Below, piece after piece: positions 41,159-47,806 of a stretch of DNA of 64,000 nt. The translations under genes were made by a program, and so were the position numbers. This DNA comes from Ramlibacter cellulosilyticus (lineage in GTDB: Bacteria; Pseudomonadota; Gammaproteobacteria; Burkholderiales; Burkholderiaceae_C). The stretch lies in NCBI RefSeq assembly GCF_014297465.1, contig NZ_JACORT010000001.1, positions 1,054,001 to 1,118,000 on the forward strand, in the 5' to 3' direction. The notes beneath the pieces are model-generated. The model was not told where the DNA came from. It did no database searches and saw only the letters and a program-made list of their open reading frames with translations. Every line of letters starts with the position of its first letter. Position 1 is the stretch's first letter.

Positions 41159-41902
41159 TTGACAGCGCATCGGCGCGCCGCGACACTCGCCGCGTTGAAC
41201 AAACGTTCAAGAGCCACCACCGGGGACGATCCTGCCGCAGGCGCGCCGGCGCCGGCGCGGCGCGACACGCGCCAGCGCATCCTCGAAGCCGCGTACCAGC
41301 GGCTGGCGCGCGAAGGCTACGCGGCCCTCAGCGTGCGCGAGATCGCACGCGACGCGGGCGTGAACTTCGCGCTGATCAACTATCACTTCGAGAGCAAGGA
41401 CAAGCTGGTCATCGCCGTCCTCGACGAGGCGAACCGCCGCCTGCTCGATCGGCAGGAGCGCATGTACCGCGCGCCCGGCGGCTATGCGGACAAGTGGGCG
41501 CAGGCGCGCCGCTTCTTCGAGAACGACCTCGCCTCCGGCTTCGTGCGCGTGCTCATGGAGCTCTACGCCGCGAGCATGTCCAACGAAGCGCTGCGCAACG
41601 AGTTCCGCCCGCGCCTCACCGCCTGGTACGAAGTGGTGGCGCAGGCCACGCGCGAGGCGGTCGCGCAGCACCGGCCCGACCTGCCGGTGGACGCGGAGGT
41701 GATCGCCTGCTGGATCTGCAACTTCTGGATCGGGATGGAGATGGCGATGCTCACCGGCATGCTGGCCCCCGAAGTGCACGCGCGCGCGCTCGACGGCATG
41801 GAACTGCTGCTGCGCAAGCTCGACGCGGGCACGCCGGCCAGGGCGGACGAAGCGCCGGCCCCGCGCAAGCCGCGCGCGCGCAGCCCGCGGCGCGGCGCAT
41901 AG
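41159..41902 (+). CDS. TetR family transcriptional regulator
   Basis: A regulator of up to 247 residues. The helix-turn-helix is RILEAAYQRLAREGYAALSV then REIARDAGVNFALINYHFES and KDKLVIAVLDE; the ligand domain follows, ending in a basic tail (KPRARSPRRGA). No ATG exists before the HTH: possible starts are TTG at 41159 (preceded by GAGGGGCGC) or TTG at 41195. If the first is used, operator 2 (41195-41210) lies within the coding start; if the second, the operator overlaps the start codon. Either way autoregulation is plausible. It is divergent from the MddA-like gene. Confidence 0.87.
   Translation: MTAHRRAATLAALNKRSRATTGDDPAAGAPAPARRDTRQRILEAAYQRLAREGYAALSVREIARDAGVNFALINYHFESKDKLVIAVLDEANRRLLDRQERMYRAPGGYADKWAQARRFFENDLASGFVRVLMELYAASMSNEALRNEFRPRLTAWYEVVAQATREAVAQHRPDLPVDAEVIACWICNFWIGMEMAMLTGMLAPEVHARALDGMELLLRKLDAGTPARADEAPAPRKPRARSPRRGA
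41195..41210. promoter_or_regulatory. Palindromic operator, site 2
   Basis: TTGAAC AAAC GTTCAA, the same 6-bp arms and 4-bp spacing as the core of site 1. It lies at the 5' end of the TetR gene. Two identical half-site pairs 105 bp apart bracket the divergent promoter region. Confidence 0.8.
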
Positions 41903-41912
41903 GCGGGGCCTT

Positions 41913-41945
41913 CCTACACCGCGCGTGCCGCGGCCGTCCTAGATT
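41913..41945 (+). promoter_or_regulatory. Shared upstream motif CCTAC-N22-TAGATT
   Basis: CCTAC at 41913-41917, 22 bp, TAGATTGGCGGG from 41940. The right half is identical over 12 bases (TAGATTGGCGGG) to that before the gene at 3733. The ATG of the small gene follows 21 bp later. Confidence 0.5.
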
Positions 41946-41966
41946 GGCGGGAACAAGGAGAGTCCC

Positions 41967-42146
41967 ATGCCCGAGCAGAACAAGCCCGACGCCACCCACA
42001 ACCCGCCCGGCGAGCGCAGCGAAGCGAGCGAGCAGAAGAACCCGAAGGTCCCCGGCGAGCCGTCTCCCGGCCTGAAGGACAAGGACGCGCCCACGAGCGA
42101 CAGCTACGGGAACACGCGCGATTCCGGCGACCCGGCGAGCCGCTAG
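41967..42146 (+). CDS. Small disordered hydrophilic protein
   Basis: A 59-residue protein starting MPEQNKPDATHNPPGERSEA and ending DSYGNTRDSGDPASR. It is strongly hydrophilic, rich in P, D, E, K and S, and has no hydrophobic core; such sequences resemble hydrophilin-type stress proteins. AAGGAGAGTCCC before the ATG is a very good ribosome site and the shared CCTAC-N22-TAGATT motif lies just upstream, so it is likely a real expressed gene despite its size. Confidence 0.65.
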   Translation: MPEQNKPDATHNPPGERSEASEQKNPKVPGEPSPGLKDKDAPTSDSYGNTRDSGDPASR

Positions 42147-42192
42147 ACCCCAGACCCTAAGCATGCATATCATCGGGGCAGGAGACGCCCCG

Positions 42193-43518
42193 ATGAACGC
42201 CCCCGACACCCTGTCCCGCTGGAGCCGGCCCGGTTCCAGCCGCGTGCCCTTCTGGGCCTACACCGATCCCCAGCTCTACGCCCGCGAGCTGGAGAAGATC
42301 TTCTACGGCCCGCACTGGTGCTACGTCGGCCTGGAGGTCGAGGTGCCGAACGTCGGGGACTACCGCCTCACCTGGGTGGGCGAGCGCCAGGTGATCCTGG
42401 TGCGGGACCGCGTCGCGCCGAAGGACCGCGCCACCGACCACGGGATCCGCGTCGTGGAGAACCGCTGCGCGCACCGCGGCGTGCGCTTCTGCCAGCAGCC
42501 GCACGGCAACGCGCGCAGCTTCGTGTGCCCGTACCACCAGTGGACGTACAAGCTCAATGGCGAGCTCGCGGGGCTGCCGTTCAAGGATGGCGTGCAGGCG
42601 GTCGACGCGCAGGGCCAGCCCTGCGTGCACGGCGGCATGCCGGCGGACTTCGACGTGAAGCAGCACGGGCTCACGAAGCTGCGCGTCGCGGTGATGCACG
42701 GGCTCGTCTTCGCCACCTTCAGCGAGGACGCGGAGCCGCTGGAGGACTACCTCGGCCCGCAGGTCCTGCCCTGGCTGGACCGCATCTTCTCCGGCCGCAA
42801 GCTCTCGCTGCTCGGATACAACCGCCAGCGCATCCCGGGCAACTGGAAGCTGATGATGGAGAACATCAAGGACCCGTACCACCCGGGCCTGCTCCACACC
42901 TGGTTCGTCACCTTCGGGCTGTGGCGCGCCGACCAGAAGAGCCGCATGGTGATGGACGCGCACGGAAGGCACGCGGTGATGATCTCCCGCCGCAACGACG
43001 GCGGCGAGAACAAGGCGGTGACGCAGGGCGTGACCAGCTTCAAGGCCGACATGGCGCTGAACGACACGCGCCTGCTGGACGTGGTGCCCGAGCCGTGGTG
43101 GAAGGTCGACGACCCGTCCAACCCCGGCACGGAGATCATGCCCTCGGTCACCATGATCACGCTGTTTCCGAGCCTCATCATCCAGCAGCAGGTGAACTCG
43201 CTGTCCACGCGCCACATCGTGCCGCGCGGCGAAGGCGAGTTCGACTTCGTGTGGACGCACTTCGGCTTCGCCGACGACAGCGAGGAGATGACGCGCCGGC
43301 GGCTGCGCCAGGCCAACCTGTTCGGCCCCGCGGGCTTCGTGAGCGCCGACGACGGCGAGGTGATCCAGTTCAGCCAGGACGGCTTCCGCCAGTGGGGCGG
43401 GGACGGCGAGACGCTGTGCGAGCTCGGAGGCACGGACACGCAGGGCACCGAGCACATGGTCACGGAGACCCTGATCCGCAGCATGTACGCCTACTGGCGC
43501 AAGGTGATGGGCGCATGA
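42193..43518 (+). CDS. Rieske non-haem iron oxygenase, large (alpha) subunit
   Basis: A 441-residue ring-hydroxylating oxygenase alpha subunit. The Rieske [2Fe-2S] motif is ENRCAHRGVRF ... RSFVCPYHQW (C-x-H...C-x2-H). The mononuclear iron site begins MENIKDPYHPGLLHTWFVTF (Asp bridging residue, two His), and a C-terminal Asp is likely in SADDGEV. The MENIKDPYHPGLLH block is like salicylate 5-hydroxylase NagG and anthranilate dioxygenase AntA. A hydroxylated or aminated benzoate is thus a reasonable substrate, unproven. The beta subunit gene overlaps by 4 bp; ferredoxin and reductase genes are absent from the window. GGGGCAGGAGACG precedes the ATG. Confidence 0.9.
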   Translation: MNAPDTLSRWSRPGSSRVPFWAYTDPQLYARELEKIFYGPHWCYVGLEVEVPNVGDYRLTWVGERQVILVRDRVAPKDRATDHGIRVVENRCAHRGVRFCQQPHGNARSFVCPYHQWTYKLNGELAGLPFKDGVQAVDAQGQPCVHGGMPADFDVKQHGLTKLRVAVMHGLVFATFSEDAEPLEDYLGPQVLPWLDRIFSGRKLSLLGYNRQRIPGNWKLMMENIKDPYHPGLLHTWFVTFGLWRADQKSRMVMDAHGRHAVMISRRNDGGENKAVTQGVTSFKADMALNDTRLLDVVPEPWWKVDDPSNPGTEIMPSVTMITLFPSLIIQQQVNSLSTRHIVPRGEGEFDFVWTHFGFADDSEEMTRRRLRQANLFGPAGFVSADDGEVIQFSQDGFRQWGGDGETLCELGGTDTQGTEHMVTETLIRSMYAYWRKVMGA

Positions 43519-43991
43519 TGGAGAAGCTGATGCTGCAGCTGGAGGTCGACCAGCTGAATGCCGCCTATGCCGCCGCGCTCGACGAACGCCGCTTCGACGA
43601 GTGGCCCGCGTTCTTCCTCGAAGACGGCCACTACAAGGTGCAGGCGCGCGAGAACTTCGACCGCGGCCTGCCGCTGGCGCTCATCGCGCTGGAGAGCCAG
43701 GGCATGATGAAGGACCGCGTGTACGGCGTCACGCAGACGATCTACCACGGCCCGTACTACACGCGGCACGTGGTCGGCCCGGCGCTGGTGCTGGGCGAGC
43801 AGGACGGCCGCATCCGCGCGCAGGCGAACTACGCCGTGTTCCGCACGCGTCCCGGCGATGCGAGCGAGGTCTACAACGTGGGCCGCTACATCGACGAGAT
43901 CGTGCGCACGCCGGCCGGCCTGAAACTGGCCAGCCGCACGTGCGTCTACGACAGCGAGATGGTGCTCAACTCGCTGATCTACCCGATTTAA
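43515..43991 (+). CDS. Aromatic-ring-hydroxylating oxygenase, small (beta) subunit
   Basis: A 158-residue SnoaL/NTF2-like beta subunit. LEVDQLNAAYAAALDERRFD then EWPAFFLEDGHYKVQARENF and VYGVTQTIYHGPYYTRHVVG are family-typical, ending DSEMVLNSLIYPI. It supports assembly of the alpha3beta3 oxygenase with the protein encoded immediately upstream. The start codon overlaps the alpha-subunit stop (ATGATG; two consecutive Met codons). It converges with a lipoprotein gene, overlapping by 4 bp at the 3' ends. Confidence 0.9.
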   Translation: MMEKLMLQLEVDQLNAAYAAALDERRFDEWPAFFLEDGHYKVQARENFDRGLPLALIALESQGMMKDRVYGVTQTIYHGPYYTRHVVGPALVLGEQDGRIRAQANYAVFRTRPGDASEVYNVGRYIDEIVRTPAGLKLASRTCVYDSEMVLNSLIYPI

Positions 43992-44212
43992 CGATTCAGG
44001 GCCGCGCCCGGCTTCGTCAGCTGGTTCCCCAGCAGGGCGCCGGCGCCGGCCCCCAGGATCGTCGCGCCGGTGCCGCCCACGGCGTTGCCGACGACGCCAC
44101 CCACCACCGCGCCACCCACGGTGCCGACGGTCTGGCGGTCCATCGTGGCGCAGCCACCGAGGCCAACGAGCGAAGCGGCGAGGACGGCCGCGGACAGGAT
44201 CTTGGTCTTCAT
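43988..44212 (-). CDS. Glycine-zipper lipoprotein (OsmB-like), copy 1
   Basis: A 74-residue outer-membrane-type lipoprotein. Signal MKTKILSAAVLAASLVGLGG with lipobox Cys in LGGCATMDR. The rest is a glycine-zipper double helix: VGTVGGAVVGGVVGNAVGGT and GATILGAGAGALLGNQL. It resembles OsmB/YmgG-type stress lipoproteins. GGAGAAGTTC precedes the ATG; the CCTAC-N22-TAGAGT motif lies upstream at 44272-44304. It is nearly identical to the next gene (44465-44671), so the pair is a tandem duplication. Confidence 0.87.
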   Translation of the reverse strand: MKTKILSAAVLAASLVGLGGCATMDRQTVGTVGGAVVGGVVGNAVGGTGATILGAGAGALLGNQLTKPGAALNR

Positions 44213-44271
44213 GAACTTCTCCGAATGCGTTTGCGACATGCCGCGAAGGGCCGCGGCGACCTGTGCCTTTC

Positions 44272-44304
44272 ACTCTAGGAACCGGGGCTCTGCGGAACTG
44301 TAGG
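44272..44304 (-). promoter_or_regulatory. Shared upstream motif CCTAC-N22-TAGAGT (minus strand)
   Basis: On the minus strand TTCCTACAG (CCTAC at 44304-44300) and TAGAGT (44277-44272) are spaced by exactly 22 bp, 60 bp before the ATG at 44212. Same arrangement as at 3671, 41913 and 44735. Confidence 0.5.
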
Positions 44305-44376
44305 AAGCGCCTGCGTATGGCTGTCGTCCCTGCCGTCACTGCTTGCAGGCGCATGCTCCGTCGCTGAGGCACGCAA

Positions 44377-44407
44377 GGAAAAGGGCCGGAACTCGCGTTC
44401 CGGCCCT
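44377..44407 (-). terminator. Rho-independent terminator of lipoprotein copy 2
   Basis: On the minus strand an 11-bp stem AGGGCCGGAAC / GTTCCGGCCCT with a 4-nt loop is followed by TTTTCC. It lies about 58 bp after the stop of the gene at 44465-44671, ending its transcript before copy 1. Confidence 0.85.
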
Positions 44408-44464
44408 CTCGTTTTCGACTCCGATCGGAAGGCTGCCGCTAGCGGCCGCGCCTCCGGAACGTCA

Positions 44465-44671
44465 TCAGCGCTTCGCGGCCTGGTTGCCCAGGTAGGCACC
44501 GGCACCGGCGCCCAGGATCGTGGCACCCGTGCCGCCCACGGCGGAGCCCACCAGGCCGCCGACCACGGCACCACCCACGGTACCGACCGTCGTGCGGTCC
44601 ATCGAGGCGCAGCCACCCAGGCCCAGCAGGGAAGCGGCAAGCACGGCGGCGGAGAGGATCTTGGTCTTCAT
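44465..44671 (-). CDS. Glycine-zipper lipoprotein (OsmB-like), copy 2
   Basis: A 68-residue lipoprotein, MKTKILSAAVLAASLLGLGG then CASMDR with the lipobox Cys, followed by VGTVGGAVVGGLVGSAVGGT and GATILGAGAGAYLGNQAAKR. It differs from copy 1 at few positions in the first 60 residues and at the C-terminus. It has its own upstream copy of the CCTAC-N22-TACATT motif and its own terminator, so each copy is an independent unit. Probably an envelope-stress lipoprotein. Confidence 0.87.
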   Translation of the reverse strand: MKTKILSAAVLAASLLGLGGCASMDRTTVGTVGGAVVGGLVGSAVGGTGATILGAGAGAYLGNQAAKR

Positions 44672-44734
44672 GTGAAACACCTTCCAAATCGAGTTGTTCG
44701 AATACCGCGGGAGGCGCGGCAACCTGTGCCAACG

Positions 44735-44767
44735 AATGTAGGCAGGCCGCGTTTGCCGGGCTGTAGG
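44735..44767 (-). promoter_or_regulatory. Shared upstream motif CCTAC-N22-TACATT (minus strand)
   Basis: CCTAC at 44767-44763 and TACATT at 44740-44735 on the minus strand, spacer 22 bp, 64 bp before the ATG at 44671. The region between motif and ATG differs from that of copy 1, so the conservation of these two blocks is meaningful. Confidence 0.5.
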
Positions 44768-44803
44768 AACCGGGACCATGGAGGTGTCGTCTGGGCGTGG
44801 CTT

Positions 44804-44866
44804 GTCATGCCGGGCTCGACCCGGCATCCATGCGGCGCCTCATCGGACGCCGCATGGTTCCCGGGA
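44804..44866. repeat. Family C-like palindromic repeat
   Basis: GTCATGCCGGGCTCGACCC then GGCATCCATG, followed by an inverted partial copy GCATGGTTCCCGGGA, directly against the amiC stop codon at 44867. It is a variant of the elements at 13167-13245. Confidence 0.8.
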
Positions 44867-46192
44867 TCAGAGCGGCCGGTTGCGCGCCAGCGGCGGGTTG
44901 CGCGAGAAGTAGCGCTCGATGCCGCGCATCAGCGCATCCGCCAGCTGCTCCTGGTAGTCGCCGCTGCGCAGCTTCGCTTCTTCTTCCGGGTTCGAGATGA
45001 ACGCGGTCTCCACCAGCACGCTGGGGATGTCCGGCGCCTTCAGCACCGCGAAGCCGGCCTGTTCGACCTGCGCCTTGTGCAGGCGGCCCACGTTGCCGAT
45101 CTCGCCGAGGAGGGCGCTTCCGAGCTTGAGGCTGTCCTTGATCTGCGCGGTGGTGCTCATGTCCAGCATCGCGCGCATGACGTGCTGGTCCTGCGACTTG
45201 ATGTTCACGCCGCCGATCAGGTCCGCCTTGTTCTCCTTGTCCGCGATCCAGCGCGCCGCGGTGCTGGACGCGCCGCCGTGGCTCAGCGCGAACACGCTGG
45301 CGCCGCGCGCGGTCGGCGTCATGAAGGCATCGGCATGGATGCTCACGAACAGGTCGGCCTGCACGCGGCGAGCCTTCTCCACGCGCACGTGCAGCGGCAC
45401 GAAGAAGTCGGCGTCGCGCGTGAGGAAGGCCCGCATGGGGCTGCCGTTCACGCTGGTGGCGTTGATGCGCGCGCGCAGCATGTGCGCGATCTGCAGCACG
45501 ACGTCCTTCTCGCGCGTGCCGCTCGGGCCGACGGCGCCCGGGTCCTCGCCGCCGTGGCCGGGGTCCAGGGCGACGATGATCAGCCGGTCCGTCTTGGCCA
45601 TCGCGAGCGCGGGCGCCTGCACTTCGGCGGCGGGCACCGTCGTGGCGCGCGGCGGCCGCTGCATCTGCTGCGCGATCAGCTCGCCCAGCGGATCCGGCGC
45701 AGGAGCGGCCGGTGCCGGCGCCCGCTGGAGCACGGGGCCTTTCTCCTTCATGCGCTCGGCGATCAGGGCCTCGAGCGGGTCCACGGGCCTGGGCGGGAAG
45801 AAATCGACCACCAGCCGGTTCTTGTACGCGGCCACCGGCGGCAGGTGGAACATCTGCGGCAGCGCCGGCTGCTTCAGCTCCACCTGCAGCCGCACCGTGT
45901 CGGCCGCGTGCTGCAGGATGCGGATGGAGCCGATGAAGGGATCGTCGGCCTTCACCTTGGCGACCAGCTCGCGCAGCGTGGGGTCGAGCGCGAGGCCGTC
46001 CACGTCCAGCGTGAACACGCCGGGGCGGCTGGTCATGCGGCTTTCGAGCAGGCCGTCGGACTCGATGGTGAGGCGCGTGTACTCGGGCGCGGGCCACAGG
46101 CGCACCGCGACGATGGTGGCGCCGAAGGCGAGCTCGCGCGCGCCCAGCAGCAGCACGAGGCTGCCGCCCTGGAGCAGGGAGCGGCGCTTCAT
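44867..46192 (-). CDS. amiC: N-acetylmuramoyl-L-alanine amidase AmiC
   Basis: A 441-residue periplasmic amidase that splits septal peptidoglycan at cell division. It has a Tat-type signal (MKRRSLLQGGSLVLLLGARE), an AMIN domain (about 28-130, LWPAPEYTRLTIESDG onward), a Pro/Ala linker, and an Amidase_3 catalytic domain. Zinc ligands and catalytic residues: VALDPGHGGEDPGAVG (His), TREKDVVL (Glu), DLFVSIHADAF (His), SVLVETAFISNPEEE (Glu). The region KADLIGGVNIKSQDQHVM is the regulatory helix acted on by NlpD/EnvC. The start overlaps the tsaE stop by 4 bp, the usual tsaE-amiC order. Confidence 0.93.
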   Translation of the reverse strand: MKRRSLLQGGSLVLLLGARELAFGATIVAVRLWPAPEYTRLTIESDGLLESRMTSRPGVFTLDVDGLALDPTLRELVAKVKADDPFIGSIRILQHAADTVRLQVELKQPALPQMFHLPPVAAYKNRLVVDFFPPRPVDPLEALIAERMKEKGPVLQRAPAPAAPAPDPLGELIAQQMQRPPRATTVPAAEVQAPALAMAKTDRLIIVALDPGHGGEDPGAVGPSGTREKDVVLQIAHMLRARINATSVNGSPMRAFLTRDADFFVPLHVRVEKARRVQADLFVSIHADAFMTPTARGASVFALSHGGASSTAARWIADKENKADLIGGVNIKSQDQHVMRAMLDMSTTAQIKDSLKLGSALLGEIGNVGRLHKAQVEQAGFAVLKAPDIPSVLVETAFISNPEEEAKLRSGDYQEQLADALMRGIERYFSRNPPLARNRPL

Positions 46193-46656
46193 GCGAGCAG
46201 CTCCCGGCCGCGCGCCGTGTTGGCGTGCAGGGTCACGATGCGGGTGACGTCGTCCTCGGCGAGCGCGAGGTGGATGTCGAGGTCGGCCACGGGCAGCACC
46301 GCGGCGGCCTTCTCGGGCCATTCGGCCAGCTTGAGGCCGGGGCTCGCGAAGATGTCGCGCAGCCCCGCGTCCTCCCACTCGCGCGCGTCGTCGAAGCGGT
46401 AGAAGTCGAAGTGCCAGGCGGCGAGGCCCGGGAGCTCGTACGGTTCGACGACGGCATAGGTCGGGGACTTGATGCGGCCCTCGGCGCCCAGGGCGCGCAG
46501 CAGGTGGCGCACCAGCGTGGTCTTGCCGGCGCCGAGGTCGCCGTGCAGGGCGATGAAGGCATCGGCGATGGCGGGGCGCGCGGCCAGGCGTTCGGCGAAG
46601 GCGCGCGTGTCGTCCTCGCCCTGCCACGTGAGGGGTCGGGGTGCCGTTCCTACAAT
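46189..46656 (-). CDS. tsaE: tRNA threonylcarbamoyladenosine biosynthesis ATPase TsaE
   Basis: About 155 residues of the P-loop ATPase that works with TsaB/TsaD to make t6A37 in tRNA. Motifs: AFIALHGDLGAGKTTLVRHL (Walker A), IKSPTYAVVEPYEL (switch I), AWHFDFYRFDDAREWEDAGL (Walker B region) and LKLAEWPEKA. The 3' end overlaps amiC. The 5' end is odd: the frame has no ATG, GTG or TTG near the expected N-terminus (TWQGEDDTRAFAERL). Candidates are ATT at 46656 or CTG at 46683 (preceded by AAAGGACC), both close to or inside the divergent queG start. The coordinate given uses ATT and is uncertain. Confidence 0.85.
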   Translation of the reverse strand: MVGTAPRPLTWQGEDDTRAFAERLAARPAIADAFIALHGDLGAGKTTLVRHLLRALGAEGRIKSPTYAVVEPYELPGLAAWHFDFYRFDDAREWEDAGLRDIFASPGLKLAEWPEKAAAVLPVADLDIHLALAEDDVTRIVTLHANTARGRELLA

Positions 46657-46662
46657 CGGCGG

Positions 46663-47775
46663 GTGGTGTTCGACGGTTCCCAGAGCGATGGTCCTTTGCA
46701 GCTCGCCCGGTTGCGTGACTGGGCGCGCGAGCTGGGATTTTCCCAAATCGGCGTGGCCGGCGTCGACCTTTCCACGGCCGAACCCGGGCTTCTCGCCTGG
46801 CTGGCTAACGGATTCCATGGATCCATGGACTACATGCAGGCGCATGGACTGCGCCGCGCAAGGCCCGCGGAACTGGTGCCGGGCACGACATCCGTGATTA
46901 CCGCACGCATGGATTACCTGGCCGCCACACCCGAGGGCTGGCAGGCGATCGAGTTCGACCGGCTGGAGCGGCCCACGGAAGGCATCGTGTCGCTTTACGC
47001 GCGGGGGCGGGACTACCACAAGGTCCTTCGCAACCGATTGCAAAAGCTGGCGGACCGCATTGCGGACGCCATCGGCCCGTTCGGGCATCGCGTCTTCACG
47101 GACTCCGCGCCGGTGCTGGAAGTGGAGCTCGCGGCGCGCAGCGGCCAGGGCTGGCGCGGTCGCCACACGCTGGTGCTGAACCGGGAAGGCGGCTCGATGT
47201 TCTTCCTGGGGGAGATCTACGTGGACGTCGCCCTGCCGCCCACGGAACCGGTGGGCGACCACTGCGGCAGCTGCCACGCTTGCCTGGACGTGTGCCCCAC
47301 GGGGGCGATCGTGGCGCCTTACCGGCTGGATGCGCGCCGGTGCATCTCGTACCTGACGATCGAGCACGCAGGGTCCATCCCGGTGGAGCTGCGGCCGCTC
47401 ATGGGCAACCGGATCTACGGCTGCGACGACTGCCAGCTGGTGTGCCCCTGGAACAAGTTCGCCCAGCCTGCGCTGGTGCCCGATTTCGCGCCGCGTGCGG
47501 GGCTCGTGGGGCAGTCGCTGGTCGCGCTCTTCGCGTGGAACGAGGAGGAGTTCCTGCGTTTCACCGAAGGCAGCCCGATCCGGCGGATCGGCCATGCGCG
47601 GTGGTTGCGCAACATCGCGGTGGCGATGGGGAATGCGCTGCGCAAGGGCGAGGACGCGGAGATGCGGGCGGCGTTGCAGGCGCGGGCGGGGCATCCGGAT
47701 GGGGTCGTGCGCGAGCATGTGGAGTGGGCGTTGGGGCAGGGGGACAGCCAGGCTCCGGGTTCGCGGCGTTCGTAG
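46663..47775 (+). CDS. queG: Epoxyqueuosine reductase QueG
   Basis: A 370-residue cobalamin- and Fe-S-dependent enzyme for the last step of queuosine synthesis in tRNA. N-terminal LRDWARELGFSQIGVAGVDL, then WLANGFHGSMDYMQAHGLRR and VFTDSAPVLEVELAARSGQG. Two [4Fe-4S] motifs: DHCGSCHACLDVCPTGAIV and YGCDDCQLVCPWNKFAQPA. The start is one of two tandem GTG codons at 46663/46666; no ATG is available, and it faces the tsaE start. The final residues GSRRS and the TAG stop are read from a Family B repeat that begins at 47771. Confidence 0.93.
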   Translation: MVFDGSQSDGPLQLARLRDWARELGFSQIGVAGVDLSTAEPGLLAWLANGFHGSMDYMQAHGLRRARPAELVPGTTSVITARMDYLAATPEGWQAIEFDRLERPTEGIVSLYARGRDYHKVLRNRLQKLADRIADAIGPFGHRVFTDSAPVLEVELAARSGQGWRGRHTLVLNREGGSMFFLGEIYVDVALPPTEPVGDHCGSCHACLDVCPTGAIVAPYRLDARRCISYLTIEHAGSIPVELRPLMGNRIYGCDDCQLVCPWNKFAQPALVPDFAPRAGLVGQSLVALFAWNEEEFLRFTEGSPIRRIGHARWLRNIAVAMGNALRKGEDAEMRAALQARAGHPDGVVREHVEWALGQGDSQAPGSRRS

Positions 47776-47802
47776 GCTGGGTTGCGCGAAGCGCACCCCA
47801 GC
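47771..47802. repeat. Family B palindromic repeat, supplies the queG stop codon
   Basis: CGTAGGCTGGGTTGCGCGAA to GCGCACCCCAGC. The TAG at 47773-47775 inside the first seven bases is the stop codon of queG. It lies between convergent queG and the AEC carrier gene. Confidence 0.88.
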
Positions 47803-47806
47803 ACGC

